A stretch of DNA of 46,701 nt from an uncultured Treponema sp. (GCA_946540605.1 CAMNIU010000222.1:1-46701); one strand, 5' to 3'. Shown: positions 23,041 to 31,314, counted from the stretch's first letter. Translations and numbers: made by a program. The notes: a model not told the origin generated them from the letters alone.

Positions 23041-24543
23041 CTATAATAAATCAGTGCGGAGCTGACCGTCATTTTTTATTTCTTCATAAAAATCGCGAAG
23101 GCTCTTGCAGTCATCGCAAAGAAGCTTTACAAGAAGTGTCTTGTTCCGGAATTCTGCTTCGTGCCCGGGGGTATAAAAACAAATCGGGTGCAGGGCTTTT
23201 AGTAAAACTTCCAAACGTTCGTTAGTATATTCCTTGTTATCCAGCTGTAAGAGTTTTTTGTATTTGGTTGGAGTAGGATTTTCTTCCTTGAGCCATAATG
23301 GTTCAATAAGACGTTCTCCTTTTCGGGAACCAACAATTTTAATGTCGATATCTTTATAAGGTTCAAGTCCACTGAACTTAATTATCTGTTTTGCAAGATC
23401 TATGATTTTTACAGGCTCTCCCATATCCAAAAGATAAGATTTTCCATTTTCACCGACACCACCAGTTTGTAAAACAAGAGAACACGCTTCCGGAATTGTC
23501 ATAAAAAAGCGTTCCATCTTTTCATCTGTTACAGTAATCGGACCGCCGGTTTTTATCTGATCCTGGAATAGGGGGAGAATTGAACCCCGGCTTCCTAGTA
23601 CGTTTCCAAAACGGACAAACATAAATGACTGATTTGTATCAGCACGTTTAGCGGCATCAAGTACAAGCTTTTCGCAAAGCATTTTTGAAACGCCATAAAC
23701 GCTTACCGGAGCAACTGCCTTATCTGTAGAAATCAGAACAAAACGATCTACTTTATGAGTAAGGGCTGCATCCAGAAGATTTTTGGTTCCAAAAACATTA
23801 TTTTCAACAGCTGCTACCTGATTTTCTTCCATCATTGGAACGTGTTTGTAAGCTGCACAATGGAAAATTACATTACATTTTGTCTGGCGGATAATATAAT
23901 CAACATATTCACGGTCGCGCATGTCCCCAATAATAGGAACAATAGTTGCTTTTTCACCAACACCTTCTGCCTGTAAGAGCCGAAGTTCGCGGTAAATACT
24001 GCAGATTGAATTTTCGCCGTGTCCAAAAAGATAAAGACGTTCAGCACCACCACTTAAAAGCTGTCTTGCAAGTTCTGAACCAATTGAACCACCAGCACCG
24101 GTAATAAAAACACGTTTACCACGAAGATATCCAAGGCTTTCTTTTAATGAAATTGTTACGGGAGTTCTGCCAAGAATATCAAGAGGATCAATTTCACGGG
24201 TTTGAACAAGATGAGCAGTTCCTTCTATTACCTGACTTATTCCAGGCAATATCTTAATATGATTAAATCCGTTTTCTGTAAGGGTTTCATAAATCTCGCG
24301 AATGCGTTCAGTTGGGGCAGAAGGAATTGCAATGATTGCTTCGTCTAAATCTGAATTAGAAAGAATGGAAGTAACACCGCTAATAGGACCAAGAACCGGA
24401 ATACCGTCTATTGAAGTTCCAATTAAATCTTTATTATCATCTATAAAGGCGTTTACTTTTCCAAATATTTTTTTTCGTTTAATGTCATCGGCAATGGTTT
24501 GCCCTGCAAAGCCTGCGCCAATTATGTAGATTCTTTTTTCCAT
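23041..24543 (-). CDS. NDP-sugar dehydratase/epimerase (CapD/FlaA1/PglF family, soluble form)
   Basis: A 500-residue protein with two Rossmann domains. Residues 1-~130 hold IYIIGAGFAGQTIADDI and a CoA-binding-like domain, the cytoplasmic half of the CapD family. The SDR domain begins at GKRVFITGAGGSIGSELARQLL, has the modified TD/AYK sites (FHCAAYKHVPMME, VSVYGVSKMLCEKL) and FVRFGNVLGSRGSILPLF. The usual four N-terminal membrane segments are absent, so it is a soluble short version. UDP-GlcNAc 4,6-dehydratase activity is most likely. It heads the operon that continues into the aminotransferase and the hydroxylase-like subunits. Upstream, 145 nt separate it from a divergent gene, with no strong promoter recognised. 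Confidence 0.9.
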   Translation of the reverse strand: MEKRIYIIGAGFAGQTIADDIKRKKIFGKVNAFIDDNKDLIGTSIDGIPVLGPISGVTSILSNSDLDEAIIAIPSAPTERIREIYETLTENGFNHIKILPGISQVIEGTAHLVQTREIDPLDILGRTPVTISLKESLGYLRGKRVFITGAGGSIGSELARQLLSGGAERLYLFGHGENSICSIYRELRLLQAEGVGEKATIVPIIGDMRDREYVDYIIRQTKCNVIFHCAAYKHVPMMEENQVAAVENNVFGTKNLLDAALTHKVDRFVLISTDKAVAPVSVYGVSKMLCEKLVLDAAKRADTNQSFMFVRFGNVLGSRGSILPLFQDQIKTGGPITVTDEKMERFFMTIPEACSLVLQTGGVGENGKSYLLDMGEPVKIIDLAKQIIKFSGLEPYKDIDIKIVGSRKGERLIEPLWLKEENPTPTKYKKLLQLDNKEYTNERLEVLLKALHPICFYTPGHEAEFRNKTLLVKLLCDDCKSLRDFYEEIKNDGQLRTDLL

Positions 24544-24688
24544 TTTCCCAACCCTTAGTGTTATTTTATCACATTAGGAAGAAATTGTCATAAAAATCTC
24601 TAAACCCGCATTTATTTTTCACCGATTAAAATAATAAGAGTCGGAGTATTGTGTCCGCTCTGCGCATTTTGCGTAATGGGGTGTTCCA

Positions 24689-25195
24689 ATGGGGAAGCTT
24701 AAAAGAATTGTAATTTTTTCCGCATTTCTTTTTAGTGCAGCTTTATGCTTTGCAAATCAGATTTCATTTCAGATTGTACAGCATGATGATTCTGCAGACA
24801 ATGTTACGGAAGATTCAATGATTATAGAAGATTCTGTACTCAATACTTTTTTTGAGTACGGCTACATTGTAACAAATTCTGATGCGGCTATATCAGATTC
24901 AGAAAATCAGGATGAACATCTGTATAAAATTGGAAGTGGTGAAGCTTTTAATGGTTTTTCTGATTATTTTATACAGATTAAATTATATTACGAACGTACG
25001 GATAATACTTTATCTGCAAGTTCAGATTTATATAAAATTAATTTTACGATTGCTTCTGCAAAAAGCGGCGTAAAAATTGCAGAAAAAACTTTGGAAAATC
25101 TTAAAGTAGATCGTACAAAGAAAAATAATCTGGCAAAGATTTCTACAGATCTTGTAAGTCAGATAAATAAAGCATTAAAAGCAAATAAAGCCTAA
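24689..25195 (+). CDS. Secreted or periplasmic protein of unknown function
   Basis: 168 residues with a clear signal peptide (KRIVIFSAFLFSAALCFA, cleavage near ANQ). The mature part is acidic and predicted alpha/beta (IQIKLYYER, YKINFTIASAKSGVKIAEKTL). I do not recognise a family. It ends 13 nt before the SPOR-protein gene, so the two are probably cotranscribed and may act together in the envelope. No clear Shine-Dalgarno is seen, only GGGG 8 nt before the ATG. Confidence 0.7.
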   Translation: MGKLKRIVIFSAFLFSAALCFANQISFQIVQHDDSADNVTEDSMIIEDSVLNTFFEYGYIVTNSDAAISDSENQDEHLYKIGSGEAFNGFSDYFIQIKLYYERTDNTLSASSDLYKINFTIASAKSGVKIAEKTLENLKVDRTKKNNLAKISTDLVSQINKALKANKA

Positions 25196-25208
25196 GGATG
25201 GGTAGGGT

Positions 25209-26954
25209 ATGAAAAATAAAATCAAAAACTTATTTAAGATTCTGGTTGTAACTGCAGGATGTCTCATGTTTGCATCATTCAGTCCTTCTCTCGATGGAAG
25301 GGCCGTTGTTGTTGATGACGGAGTTTTTCCTCAGGGACTTTTTGCTAAAACAGTAGGCTATTTGCCGGGTGACATCATAAGTGTTACAAATATTGCTGGA
25401 GATGCAACTGTAGATATTCTTGTGATTGGTGCACTAGACCCTTCCGAAGGTGTTGCAATTATGCTTTCTCCAGAAGCTGCACAGGCAATGGGAATTGAAA
25501 AAGGTTCAAATAATATTGTCAAAATTACAAAGCGTTCCGGTCAGGAAGAACGAGTTTATGGCAATGCTGTAATTTCAAAGTCTGCATCAGATTTTGAAGA
25601 TAATGATGATGGAAGTTTTGAGACCATCGGAGCTGAAGAAAACTCTGAAGCTTTTGAAGAACCTGAAGCAGAAGAAAATATGGCTTCTGAAGAGTTTACA
25701 GAAGAAGAAACTCCAACCCCAGAAGAAACTGCTGAACCAGAAACAGAAGCTGAAGAAACAGAAGAAACTTTTGAAGAGGCAGAGTCAGAAGAAAACGAAG
25801 CCCCTGAAGAAACTGAAACTCCAGAAGAGACTGCAGAAACAGAAGAAGAGGCTCCTGTTGAAGAAGCAATAGAATCTGAAGAAATTGCTGAAGAACCTTT
25901 GGAGGAAGAACCTCTTGAAGAAGAAAACTTCGAAGAAGAGTCGGCAGTTGAAGAGGAAACTCCTGCAGAAGAAGCTCCGGAAGAAGAAGAGATTGCAGAA
26001 GAGGCAATTCCGGAAGAACCTGCAGAAGAAGAAACTTTGGAAGAAGAGGCTTTTGAAGAGGAAACTCTTGAAGAAGAACCTGAGGAAGAACAGCCTCAGC
26101 CGGAAGAAAAAGAATATGAAGCTGTAGATGAAGAAGAACTTCCAGAACATGAAGATGCTCCGGAAGAAGAAGAGTTTGTAGAAGATGAACTTGAAGAGAC
26201 TCCTGAAACAGAAGAAGAAGCTGTAGCTCCTGAAGAAGAGGAAGAAACAGAATACGCTCCTGCAGAAGAAGCCTTTGCTGCAGATGAACTAGATGAACTT
26301 CCTGAAGAGGAAACTCCAGCAGAAGAAACCCCAGTTGAAGAAGAGTTTACTGAAGAAGAACCAGTTGCAGAGGAAACTCCTGTTGAAGAAGAAGCTCCAG
26401 TAGAGGAAGAAGCTTTGGAAGAAGAATACGAAGCAATCGTTCTTGTTCCTGCTGATTCAAATCCTCCTGAAGCAGAAGAGCCGGAAGAAGATGCTGTTGA
26501 AGATGTAGTTTCAGAAGATGAACTTGAAGCTCTTGAAGAAGAGAATGTATATAATCTCATTCCTCTTGAAAGTGGAAGTTCTTCTGGTTCTGAAGCAGGA
26601 GCACCAGGTGCACCAGTAGAAAGTGTTGCTGAGTCAGTTGCTGTAGAACCAGAAGAAGAAATAGCTCCTGTTGTTGAAACATCAACATCTTATGATAAAT
26701 ACATTGTGCCAAGCCTTAAGGATTTGGAGTCTGGTAAGTACTACATTCAGATTGCAGTTTATGCTTCTGATGAAAATATTCTTGAAGTTATTAATAAGTA
26801 TGGAACTAATTATCCTATTACTATCGTACCAATGGCAGGTGGTAATAGAAAGCAGATTCTCGTCGGACCTGTTACAATGGATGAATATAAGGTTGTACTT
26901 GAAAGATTTAAGTCTTATGGATTTAAGGACGCGTTCTTGAGAAAAGTACGATAA
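25209..26954 (+). CDS. SPOR-domain envelope protein with ~310-residue Glu-rich spacer
   Basis: 581 residues. The N-terminal signal or anchor is FKILVVTAGCLMFASFSPSL. Residues ~30-125 form a beta-rich domain (AVVVDDGVFPQGLFAKTVGYLPGDIISVTN) of unrecognised family. Residues ~135-450 are an extremely acidic, repetitive spacer built of EE, PEE, AEE and TPEE units. The C-terminal 75 residues are a SPOR domain (YYIQIAVYASDENILEVINKY...QILVGPVTMDEYKVVLERFKSYGFKDAF) that would bind glycan strands stripped of stem peptides. A peptidoglycan-linked role at division or remodelling sites is likely. The GAA/GAG-rich repeats open long artificial frames on both strands. Shine-Dalgarno GGTAGGGT precedes the ATG. 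Confidence 0.85.
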   Translation: MKNKIKNLFKILVVTAGCLMFASFSPSLDGRAVVVDDGVFPQGLFAKTVGYLPGDIISVTNIAGDATVDILVIGALDPSEGVAIMLSPEAAQAMGIEKGSNNIVKITKRSGQEERVYGNAVISKSASDFEDNDDGSFETIGAEENSEAFEEPEAEENMASEEFTEEETPTPEETAEPETEAEETEETFEEAESEENEAPEETETPEETAETEEEAPVEEAIESEEIAEEPLEEEPLEEENFEEESAVEEETPAEEAPEEEEIAEEAIPEEPAEEETLEEEAFEEETLEEEPEEEQPQPEEKEYEAVDEEELPEHEDAPEEEEFVEDELEETPETEEEAVAPEEEEETEYAPAEEAFAADELDELPEEETPAEETPVEEEFTEEEPVAEETPVEEEAPVEEEALEEEYEAIVLVPADSNPPEAEEPEEDAVEDVVSEDELEALEEENVYNLIPLESGSSSGSEAGAPGAPVESVAESVAVEPEEEIAPVVETSTSYDKYIVPSLKDLESGKYYIQIAVYASDENILEVINKYGTNYPITIVPMAGGNRKQILVGPVTMDEYKVVLERFKSYGFKDAFLRKVR

Positions 26955-26961
26955 ATAATAT

Positions 26962-26985
26962 GACTAGCTCCCGTCGGAACTAGTC
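26962..26985. other. Hairpin after the SPOR-protein gene
   Basis: GACTAG-C-TCC-CGTC-GGA-A-CTAGTC forms a 9-bp stem broken by one mismatch, directly followed by repeat B3. It has no T-run. Confidence 0.5.
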
Positions 26986-27064
26986 CCTCACAGAGCAGAA
27001 GAGGCCACAGAGCAGGTGATTTATAATTTCCTCTCTGTGGCCTCTGTGTTCTCTGTGAGAAATT
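26984..27064. repeat. ~80-bp nested palindromic repeat, family B copy 3
   Basis: CCTCACAGAG and GAGGCCACAGAG on the left; CTCTGTGGCCTCTGTG and CTCTGTGAGAAATTT on the right. It lies between the convergent SPOR and ilvE genes. This copy has the best-preserved inner arms of the four. Confidence 0.88.
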
Positions 27065-27073
27065 TATTTTCTG

Positions 27074-28096
27074 TTAATTGATAGTATATACCCAACCCTC
27101 TGGTGCTGGAAGTCTACCCATCTGAATTCCTGTCAAAGTATCGTAGATTTCTTTCAATTTAGGACCCATTTCCTGTTTTCCTTCATTGTAGATAATCTGC
27201 TTTCCGTGGTCATCAATTTCGCCTACTGGAGAAATAACGGCTGCAGTACCACAAAGTCCACATTCTACAAAATCGCCAAGTTCAGATTTGTTAATCTTTC
27301 TCTCTTCAACTTCCATGTGGAGATATTCTTTTGCAACAATTACAAGTGAGCGGCGTGTAATTGAAGGCAAGATAGAGTCAGATTTTGGAGTTACAAGCTT
27401 TCCATCTTTAGAGATGAAGATGATGTTTGCTCCACCTGTTTCTTCAAGATATGTATGAGTTGCTGGATCAAGATACATATTTTCTGCATAACCACAGTTA
27501 TGAGCGTCTACAATGTTGTGGAGTGACATAGCATAGTTCAAACCAGCTTTGATATCACCTGTTCCATGAGGAGCAGCGCGGTCGAGGTCTGAAAGGCGTA
27601 CTTTAATAGGTTTTACACCACCTTTGAAATATGGTCCAACAGGAGTTACGAGAATACGGAACTGATATTCTTCAGCTGGTTTTACACCAATAACTGCGCT
27701 TGAACCGAACATATATGGACGGATGTAAAGAGTAGCACCGCTTCCGTAAGGTGGAACCCATTCTTTGTTTGCTTCGATAGTCTGAAGAACTGCTTCAATA
27801 AAGCGCTCTTTTGGGAAAACTGGCATTTCAAGACGTTTGCAGGAATTTTCCATACGCTCAGCGTTTAAATCCGGACGGAATGTAACGATGTCGCCATGCT
27901 CAGTTGTATAAGCCTTAAGACCTTCAAAACAAGTCTGTGCATACTGCAATACACCTGCACATTCGCTGATTTTTACAGTATGGTCAGAAGTAAGTTTTCC
28001 TTCATCCCATTCGCCGTTTTTCCAGTTTGCTACATAACTTTTTGATGTTTCCATGTAACCGAAAGGCAAGTTGCCCCAGTCTAAGTTTTTTGCCAT
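27074..28096 (-). CDS. ilvE: Branched-chain amino acid aminotransferase
   Basis: A 340-residue class IV PLP enzyme that interconverts Leu, Ile and Val with their 2-oxo acids. Motifs: LQYAQTCFEGLKAY, FRPDLNAERMENSCKRLEMP, YIRPYMFGS, the PLP Lys in HGTGDIKAGLNYAMS, and EETGGANIIFI with LPSITRRS for phosphate binding. This is the longer (BCAT type II) form. GAGG precedes the ATG by about 8 nt. A palindrome at 28111-28127 in its leader may be an operator. It stands alone, divergent from ribF. Confidence 0.95.
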   Translation of the reverse strand: MAKNLDWGNLPFGYMETSKSYVANWKNGEWDEGKLTSDHTVKISECAGVLQYAQTCFEGLKAYTTEHGDIVTFRPDLNAERMENSCKRLEMPVFPKERFIEAVLQTIEANKEWVPPYGSGATLYIRPYMFGSSAVIGVKPAEEYQFRILVTPVGPYFKGGVKPIKVRLSDLDRAAPHGTGDIKAGLNYAMSLHNIVDAHNCGYAENMYLDPATHTYLEETGGANIIFISKDGKLVTPKSDSILPSITRRSLVIVAKEYLHMEVEERKINKSELGDFVECGLCGTAAVISPVGEIDDHGKQIIYNEGKQEMGPKLKEIYDTLTGIQMGRLPAPEGWVYTIN

Positions 28097-28110
28097 ATTT
28101 ATACCTCACT

Positions 28111-28127
28111 CTTTAGTATTACTAAAG
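28111..28127. promoter_or_regulatory. Palindrome in the ilvE leader
   Basis: CTTTAGTATTACTAAAG is a 7-3-7 inverted repeat, 14 nt upstream of the ilvE ATG. Its core TTAGTATTACTAA differs by one base from TTAGTTTTACTAA (33424-33436) upstream of pnp. A regulator site is possible; so is a simple RNA hairpin. Confidence 0.45.
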
Positions 28128-28177
28128 TTCTTTATTTACACTAAATAATTATATAACTATTTTTTTTATTAGTAAAG

Positions 28178-28186
28178 TGATATAAT
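28178..28186 (+). promoter_or_regulatory. Extended -10 promoter of ribF (leaderless)
   Basis: TGATATAAT, with perfect TATAAT at 28181-28186 and an extended TGn. No good -35 is seen. The ribF ATG follows after 7 nt (ACAAAAT), with no Shine-Dalgarno. Confidence 0.65.
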
Positions 28187-28193
28187 ACAAAAT

Positions 28194-28985
28194 ATGAAAC
28201 TTTTTACTTGGAATGATATTCTTTCTATATTAAATGGTGATTCTGATAAAGATTTTCTCAATGGAGCAAAGACCGGGATTTCGGTTGGAAGCTTTGACGG
28301 ACTTCATAAAGGCCACAGAAAGCTTCTTGGAGAACTTATGTCTGCAGGGCGTGAAAAATCACTAAATTGTGGTGTTGTTTCTTTTGCAAGACCTCTTCCA
28401 GGTATTAAACATAGCGGCGACTATATGGGTGATTTAACGACCCTGAATCAGAGAATCAACCTGTTTGAAGAATTTGGATTGGATTTTGCGATTATAGTTG
28501 ATTTTGATGATTCTTTTGCAAGCATGATGGGAGCTGATTTTTTGAATATTCTTCTGAATGTTTGCAATATGGAGCTGCTTGCTGAAGGTATTGATTTTAG
28601 ATGTGGATTTAAAGGTGCAACCGATGCTCAGGCCATCAGATATTGGGCAAATAAAAATGGAATAGAAACAATTTTTGTGGATCCTGTGTATTTTAGAGAA
28701 GGAACTGATGATGAAGAAAGAATCAGTTCTTCTTATATACGAAGTATGGTTCAAAAAGGCTTTTTTACAACTGCAAATGAGCTTTTGGAACGTCCTTACG
28801 AATTAGACATCGCCGCCATTCGCCGCGCCACAACCGAAAATTCAGCGGCTGCAAAACCCTTGCAGCTTCTTCCGCCAGACGGCCTTTACCGTACACAGAA
28901 TGAAAAAGGGGAGCTGGTGCGTTTAGAAATTAAAGATGGAAGGATTGTAGAGTTGCCGGAATGTAATATTGTGAGATTTGAGTAA
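28194..28985 (+). CDS. ribF: FAD synthetase (RibF N-terminal domain) with shrunken riboflavin-kinase region
   Basis: 263 residues. The FMN adenylyltransferase domain is clear: GISVGSFDGLHKGHRKLL (HxGH nucleotidyltransferase motif), GIDFRCGFKGATD, and ISSSYIRSMVQKG (ISSTxxR motif). In bifunctional RibF a riboflavin kinase domain of ~125 residues follows. Here only about 60 are left after RPYELD (LLPPDGLYRTQNEKGELVRL...), and the kinase signature GRTIGFPTAN is absent. It probably makes FAD from FMN only, so riboflavin kinase must be elsewhere, or FMN is acquired. It lies 5' of rpsO as in common ribF-rpsO-pnp clusters, but separated by an opposite-strand gene. Confidence 0.88.
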   Translation: MKLFTWNDILSILNGDSDKDFLNGAKTGISVGSFDGLHKGHRKLLGELMSAGREKSLNCGVVSFARPLPGIKHSGDYMGDLTTLNQRINLFEEFGLDFAIIVDFDDSFASMMGADFLNILLNVCNMELLAEGIDFRCGFKGATDAQAIRYWANKNGIETIFVDPVYFREGTDDEERISSSYIRSMVQKGFFTTANELLERPYELDIAAIRRATTENSAAAKPLQLLPPDGLYRTQNEKGELVRLEIKDGRIVELPECNIVRFE

Positions 28986-28989
28986 AATA

Positions 28990-29051
28990 GCTCCCGAAAC
29001 AAGTTCGGGATGACGATATAATAGGTGTCATACTGAACTTGTTTCAGCAAT
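28990..29051. repeat. Two-hairpin REP-like element, family C copy 2
   Basis: TCCCGAAACAAGTTCGGGATGAC, then GTGTCATACTGAACTTGTTTCAGCA: the same two hairpins as at 9201-9259 in inverted layout. It fills the gap between the convergent ribF and GGDEF/EAL genes, ending at the latter's stop codon. Confidence 0.75.
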
Positions 29052-30728
29052 CTACATTCCAAACTCTTCCTGGCCGCACATATTTTTTGCTTCTTCAAAA
29101 TCAACAGGCTTGCCCCAAACAAAGCCCTGTATAAAGTCGCATTTGTGTTCACGAAGTATGTCAATCTGGACTTCTTTTTCTACACCCTCAGAAATAACTT
29201 CGCAATTCATAATGTGTCCCATATAAATAACAGAATCTACAACATCGCGAATATTCTGGTTAGTTTCAATATCATCAATAAGGCTCTTATCAACTTTTAG
29301 AATATTAATAGGAAGCATCATCAGCTGCTTAATGGAAGTGTATCCGGTTCCAAAATCATCAAGGGCAATTTGAATTCCCATTTCGCGAAGCTGCTTTATG
29401 TTGGAAATTGTAGTTTCCATAGATTCTGCAAAAGAATATTCTGTAATTTCTAATTCCAGACATTCTGTAGGGAATCTTGTTTCGTTAATGATATCAGTAA
29501 TTCTGCTTATAAAATCTTTGCTTCCCATTGTTTTTGCAGAAATATTTATTGAAATTAAAAAATCATCTTCTATGTTATCAACAATAGGTTTAAATTCTTT
29601 CATTGCAGTCGAAAGTACAAAATCATCAATCTTCATAATAAGATTTGATTTTTCTGCGGCCGGAATAAAATCTAATGGACTAACAATAGAATAGTCCGGT
29701 TTACGACATCTGATTAAAGTTTCAAATCCGCGAAGTTTTTTTTCAGCAGTAGTAAATTGAGGCTGATATACAAGGTAAAAATAATTGTTCTTTAGAGCTT
29801 CTTTTACAAGGAATTCCGCTTCTCTTTGTTTTAGGTCATAATTCTGCATTTTTTCATTAAAGATACAGATTTTGTTTTCAGACATATTACGGGTTCTGGC
29901 AAGAGCTGTTTCTGCATCTCTTAGTACAGAAGAAGCTGTTTTTGTAAAGTTATATGGAGGATGTGAATAAACAATACCGGCTCCAAGGGATAATGTGCAG
30001 GTTGTTTCAGTTTGCTCTCCATTTTCAGATTCAATATGAATTGTAATTGTTTCTGAATTTATAACACTCTTAAGTCTTTCTTCTGGTGATTCACCAGGTT
30101 CAAAAAGAATTGCGAGTGTTGACCCTGTAATTCTGAACATCTTGTCATTTTTGTTCAGAATTGTTTTTAATTTTTCAGAAGTTTTTTTAATCAGGGCATC
30201 ACCAACTTGAATACCATAAATATCTGTTATGTGCTTAAAATCTTCCAGTTCAACACAGGCTAGGGTAAAGGATTTTCGTCCTTCAATATGTTCGGTTACT
30301 TCTTTTACATAATTGCGGCGGTTTCCTTGTCCGCTGATATAATCTGTAAGGTTACTTATAGAAAGCTTTTTGTAAAAACCGTAAATAGTTACAAGCGTAA
30401 TAAGAGAAACAGTGTGTGTGACCATTCCCGGCATAGAAACAATGGAATGGGTTTTTATCATGCCAAAAAGAAGATTTGAAACAGACAGAATGTTAATTGA
30501 AAGCGCAATTTTGAAGCCGATTTTATAATCAGTAAAAACCAGTAATATACATATTAGAGAGAGTGTGCCGGAAAGAACTCCACTTTTTGTAGAAGAAGGA
30601 ATTCTCAAATTACCAAGCTGGTAAAAAGGCTGATGCTCTTTGCCGGAATAACTTAATAACATAAAACAGGCGATGCCTAAAAGTGTAAGTATAATCAATC
30701 GTATGTTCTTGCGTGTTAAATGCCTCAT
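29052..30728 (-). CDS. Membrane GGDEF-EAL protein, likely c-di-GMP phosphodiesterase
   Basis: About 558 residues; start at 30728 (ATG with AGAGG 5 nt upstream; a TTG precedes it). The N-terminus has about four to five membrane segments (IRLIILTLLGIACFMLLSY; LSGTLSLICILLVF; THTVSLITLVTIYGFY). The GGDEF domain keeps the fold (LACVELEDFKHITDIYGIQVGDALI), but the GG(D/E)EF loop reads RITGSTLAILF, so cyclase activity is unlikely. The EAL domain looks complete: FETLIR (EAL position), INISA, LELEITE, LDDFGTGYTS, LKVDKSLID, SEGVEKE and FIQGF. It would hydrolyse c-di-GMP in response to a membrane signal, perhaps affecting motility (inference). Confidence 0.9.
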   Translation of the reverse strand: MRHLTRKNIRLIILTLLGIACFMLLSYSGKEHQPFYQLGNLRIPSSTKSGVLSGTLSLICILLVFTDYKIGFKIALSINILSVSNLLFGMIKTHSIVSMPGMVTHTVSLITLVTIYGFYKKLSISNLTDYISGQGNRRNYVKEVTEHIEGRKSFTLACVELEDFKHITDIYGIQVGDALIKKTSEKLKTILNKNDKMFRITGSTLAILFEPGESPEERLKSVINSETITIHIESENGEQTETTCTLSLGAGIVYSHPPYNFTKTASSVLRDAETALARTRNMSENKICIFNEKMQNYDLKQREAEFLVKEALKNNYFYLVYQPQFTTAEKKLRGFETLIRCRKPDYSIVSPLDFIPAAEKSNLIMKIDDFVLSTAMKEFKPIVDNIEDDFLISINISAKTMGSKDFISRITDIINETRFPTECLELEITEYSFAESMETTISNIKQLREMGIQIALDDFGTGYTSIKQLMMLPINILKVDKSLIDDIETNQNIRDVVDSVIYMGHIMNCEVISEGVEKEVQIDILREHKCDFIQGFVWGKPVDFEEAKNMCGQEEFGM

Positions 30729-31042
30729 CAATGCCTCTGGATGTAGAAAAACTTTCTATAAGTATAAGGCATTAAAATGTGCTTGTAAATGAAAAAAAAG
30801 AAACCAAAAATGATGTTTTGATATATAAAAATGTGGCGAGGCAAAAAAAGTTTATGTTTCAGATTTGATTTCAAGTTTATATGCATATTGAATAAAAAGC
30901 ATTTATTATATAAAATAAATAATCTGTTTTACGGACTTTCTGTGATTACATCCTAGAAACCCAGGATTTGACCTGCAGACTTTCCGCTCATACAGAGTTT
31001 TCGGCCTGGCCGGAAATCAAATATTTTTTAAGGGGTTCCATA
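30729..31042 (+). promoter_or_regulatory. Intergenic region with candidate structured rpsO leader
   Basis: This 314-nt space has no credible gene. The left part is AT-rich. The right part holds hairpins TCCT-AGAAACCC-AGGA (30951-30966) and a stem around TTTTCGG-CCTGG-CCGGAAA (~30998-31016). The second is followed by an ATTTTTT stretch and then AAGGGG, the rpsO Shine-Dalgarno. This layout fits an attenuator or an S15-binding autoregulatory leader, as rpsO has in other bacteria, but pairing is only read by eye. The open frame that extends rpsO upstream to 30968 is considered fortuitous. Confidence 0.4.
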
Positions 31043-31312
31043 ATGGCACTTTCAAAAGAAACAACAGCCGCAACAGTAAAGAAGTACGGCGCAAAAGAAA
31101 CTGATACAGGTAATGTAAAGGTTCAGATCGCTCTCATGACACAGCGTGTTCAGCAGCTCACAGAGCACAACAAGCAGTTCCCAAAGGACGCTAACGCTAA
31201 ACGTGCACTTCTTAAAGTTGTAGGTCAGCGCCGCAAGATGCTCCGCTACTATGAACGCACAGACCTCAATGGTTACCGCGCATTCATCAAAGAGCTCGGA
31301 CTTCGTAAGTAG
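31043..31312 (+). CDS. rpsO: 30S ribosomal protein S15
   Basis: An 89-residue S15, which binds 16S rRNA helices 20-22 early in 30S assembly. MALSKETTAATVKKYGAKETDTGNVKVQIALMTQRVQQLTEH and the C-terminal LLKVVGQRRKMLRYYERTDLNGYRAFIKELGLRK match the family closely. Start set at 31043 by AAGGGG 9 nt upstream. A 63-bp structured element shared with pnp follows three bases after the stop, then a terminator. In most bacteria pnp follows directly; here it is 2.2 kb away. Confidence 0.97.
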   Translation: MALSKETTAATVKKYGAKETDTGNVKVQIALMTQRVQQLTEHNKQFPKDANAKRALLKVVGQRRKMLRYYERTDLNGYRAFIKELGLRK

Positions 31313-31314
31313 AC

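Noticed and set aside
25594-26560. Several long frames on both strands in the SPOR gene
   Set aside because: They arise from the GAA/GAG repeats and give poly-Lys/Leu, poly-Phe/Leu or poly-Ser products. Only the frame with a signal peptide and SPOR domain is real.
30968-31042. Upstream extension of rpsO
   Set aside because: The 25 extra residues have no counterpart in S15. The ATG at 31043 has a good Shine-Dalgarno.
30780-31042. c-di-GMP riboswitch near the GGDEF/EAL gene
   Set aside because: I could not find the conserved GEMM-type core; the structures present are nearer rpsO and fit a ribosomal-protein leader better.
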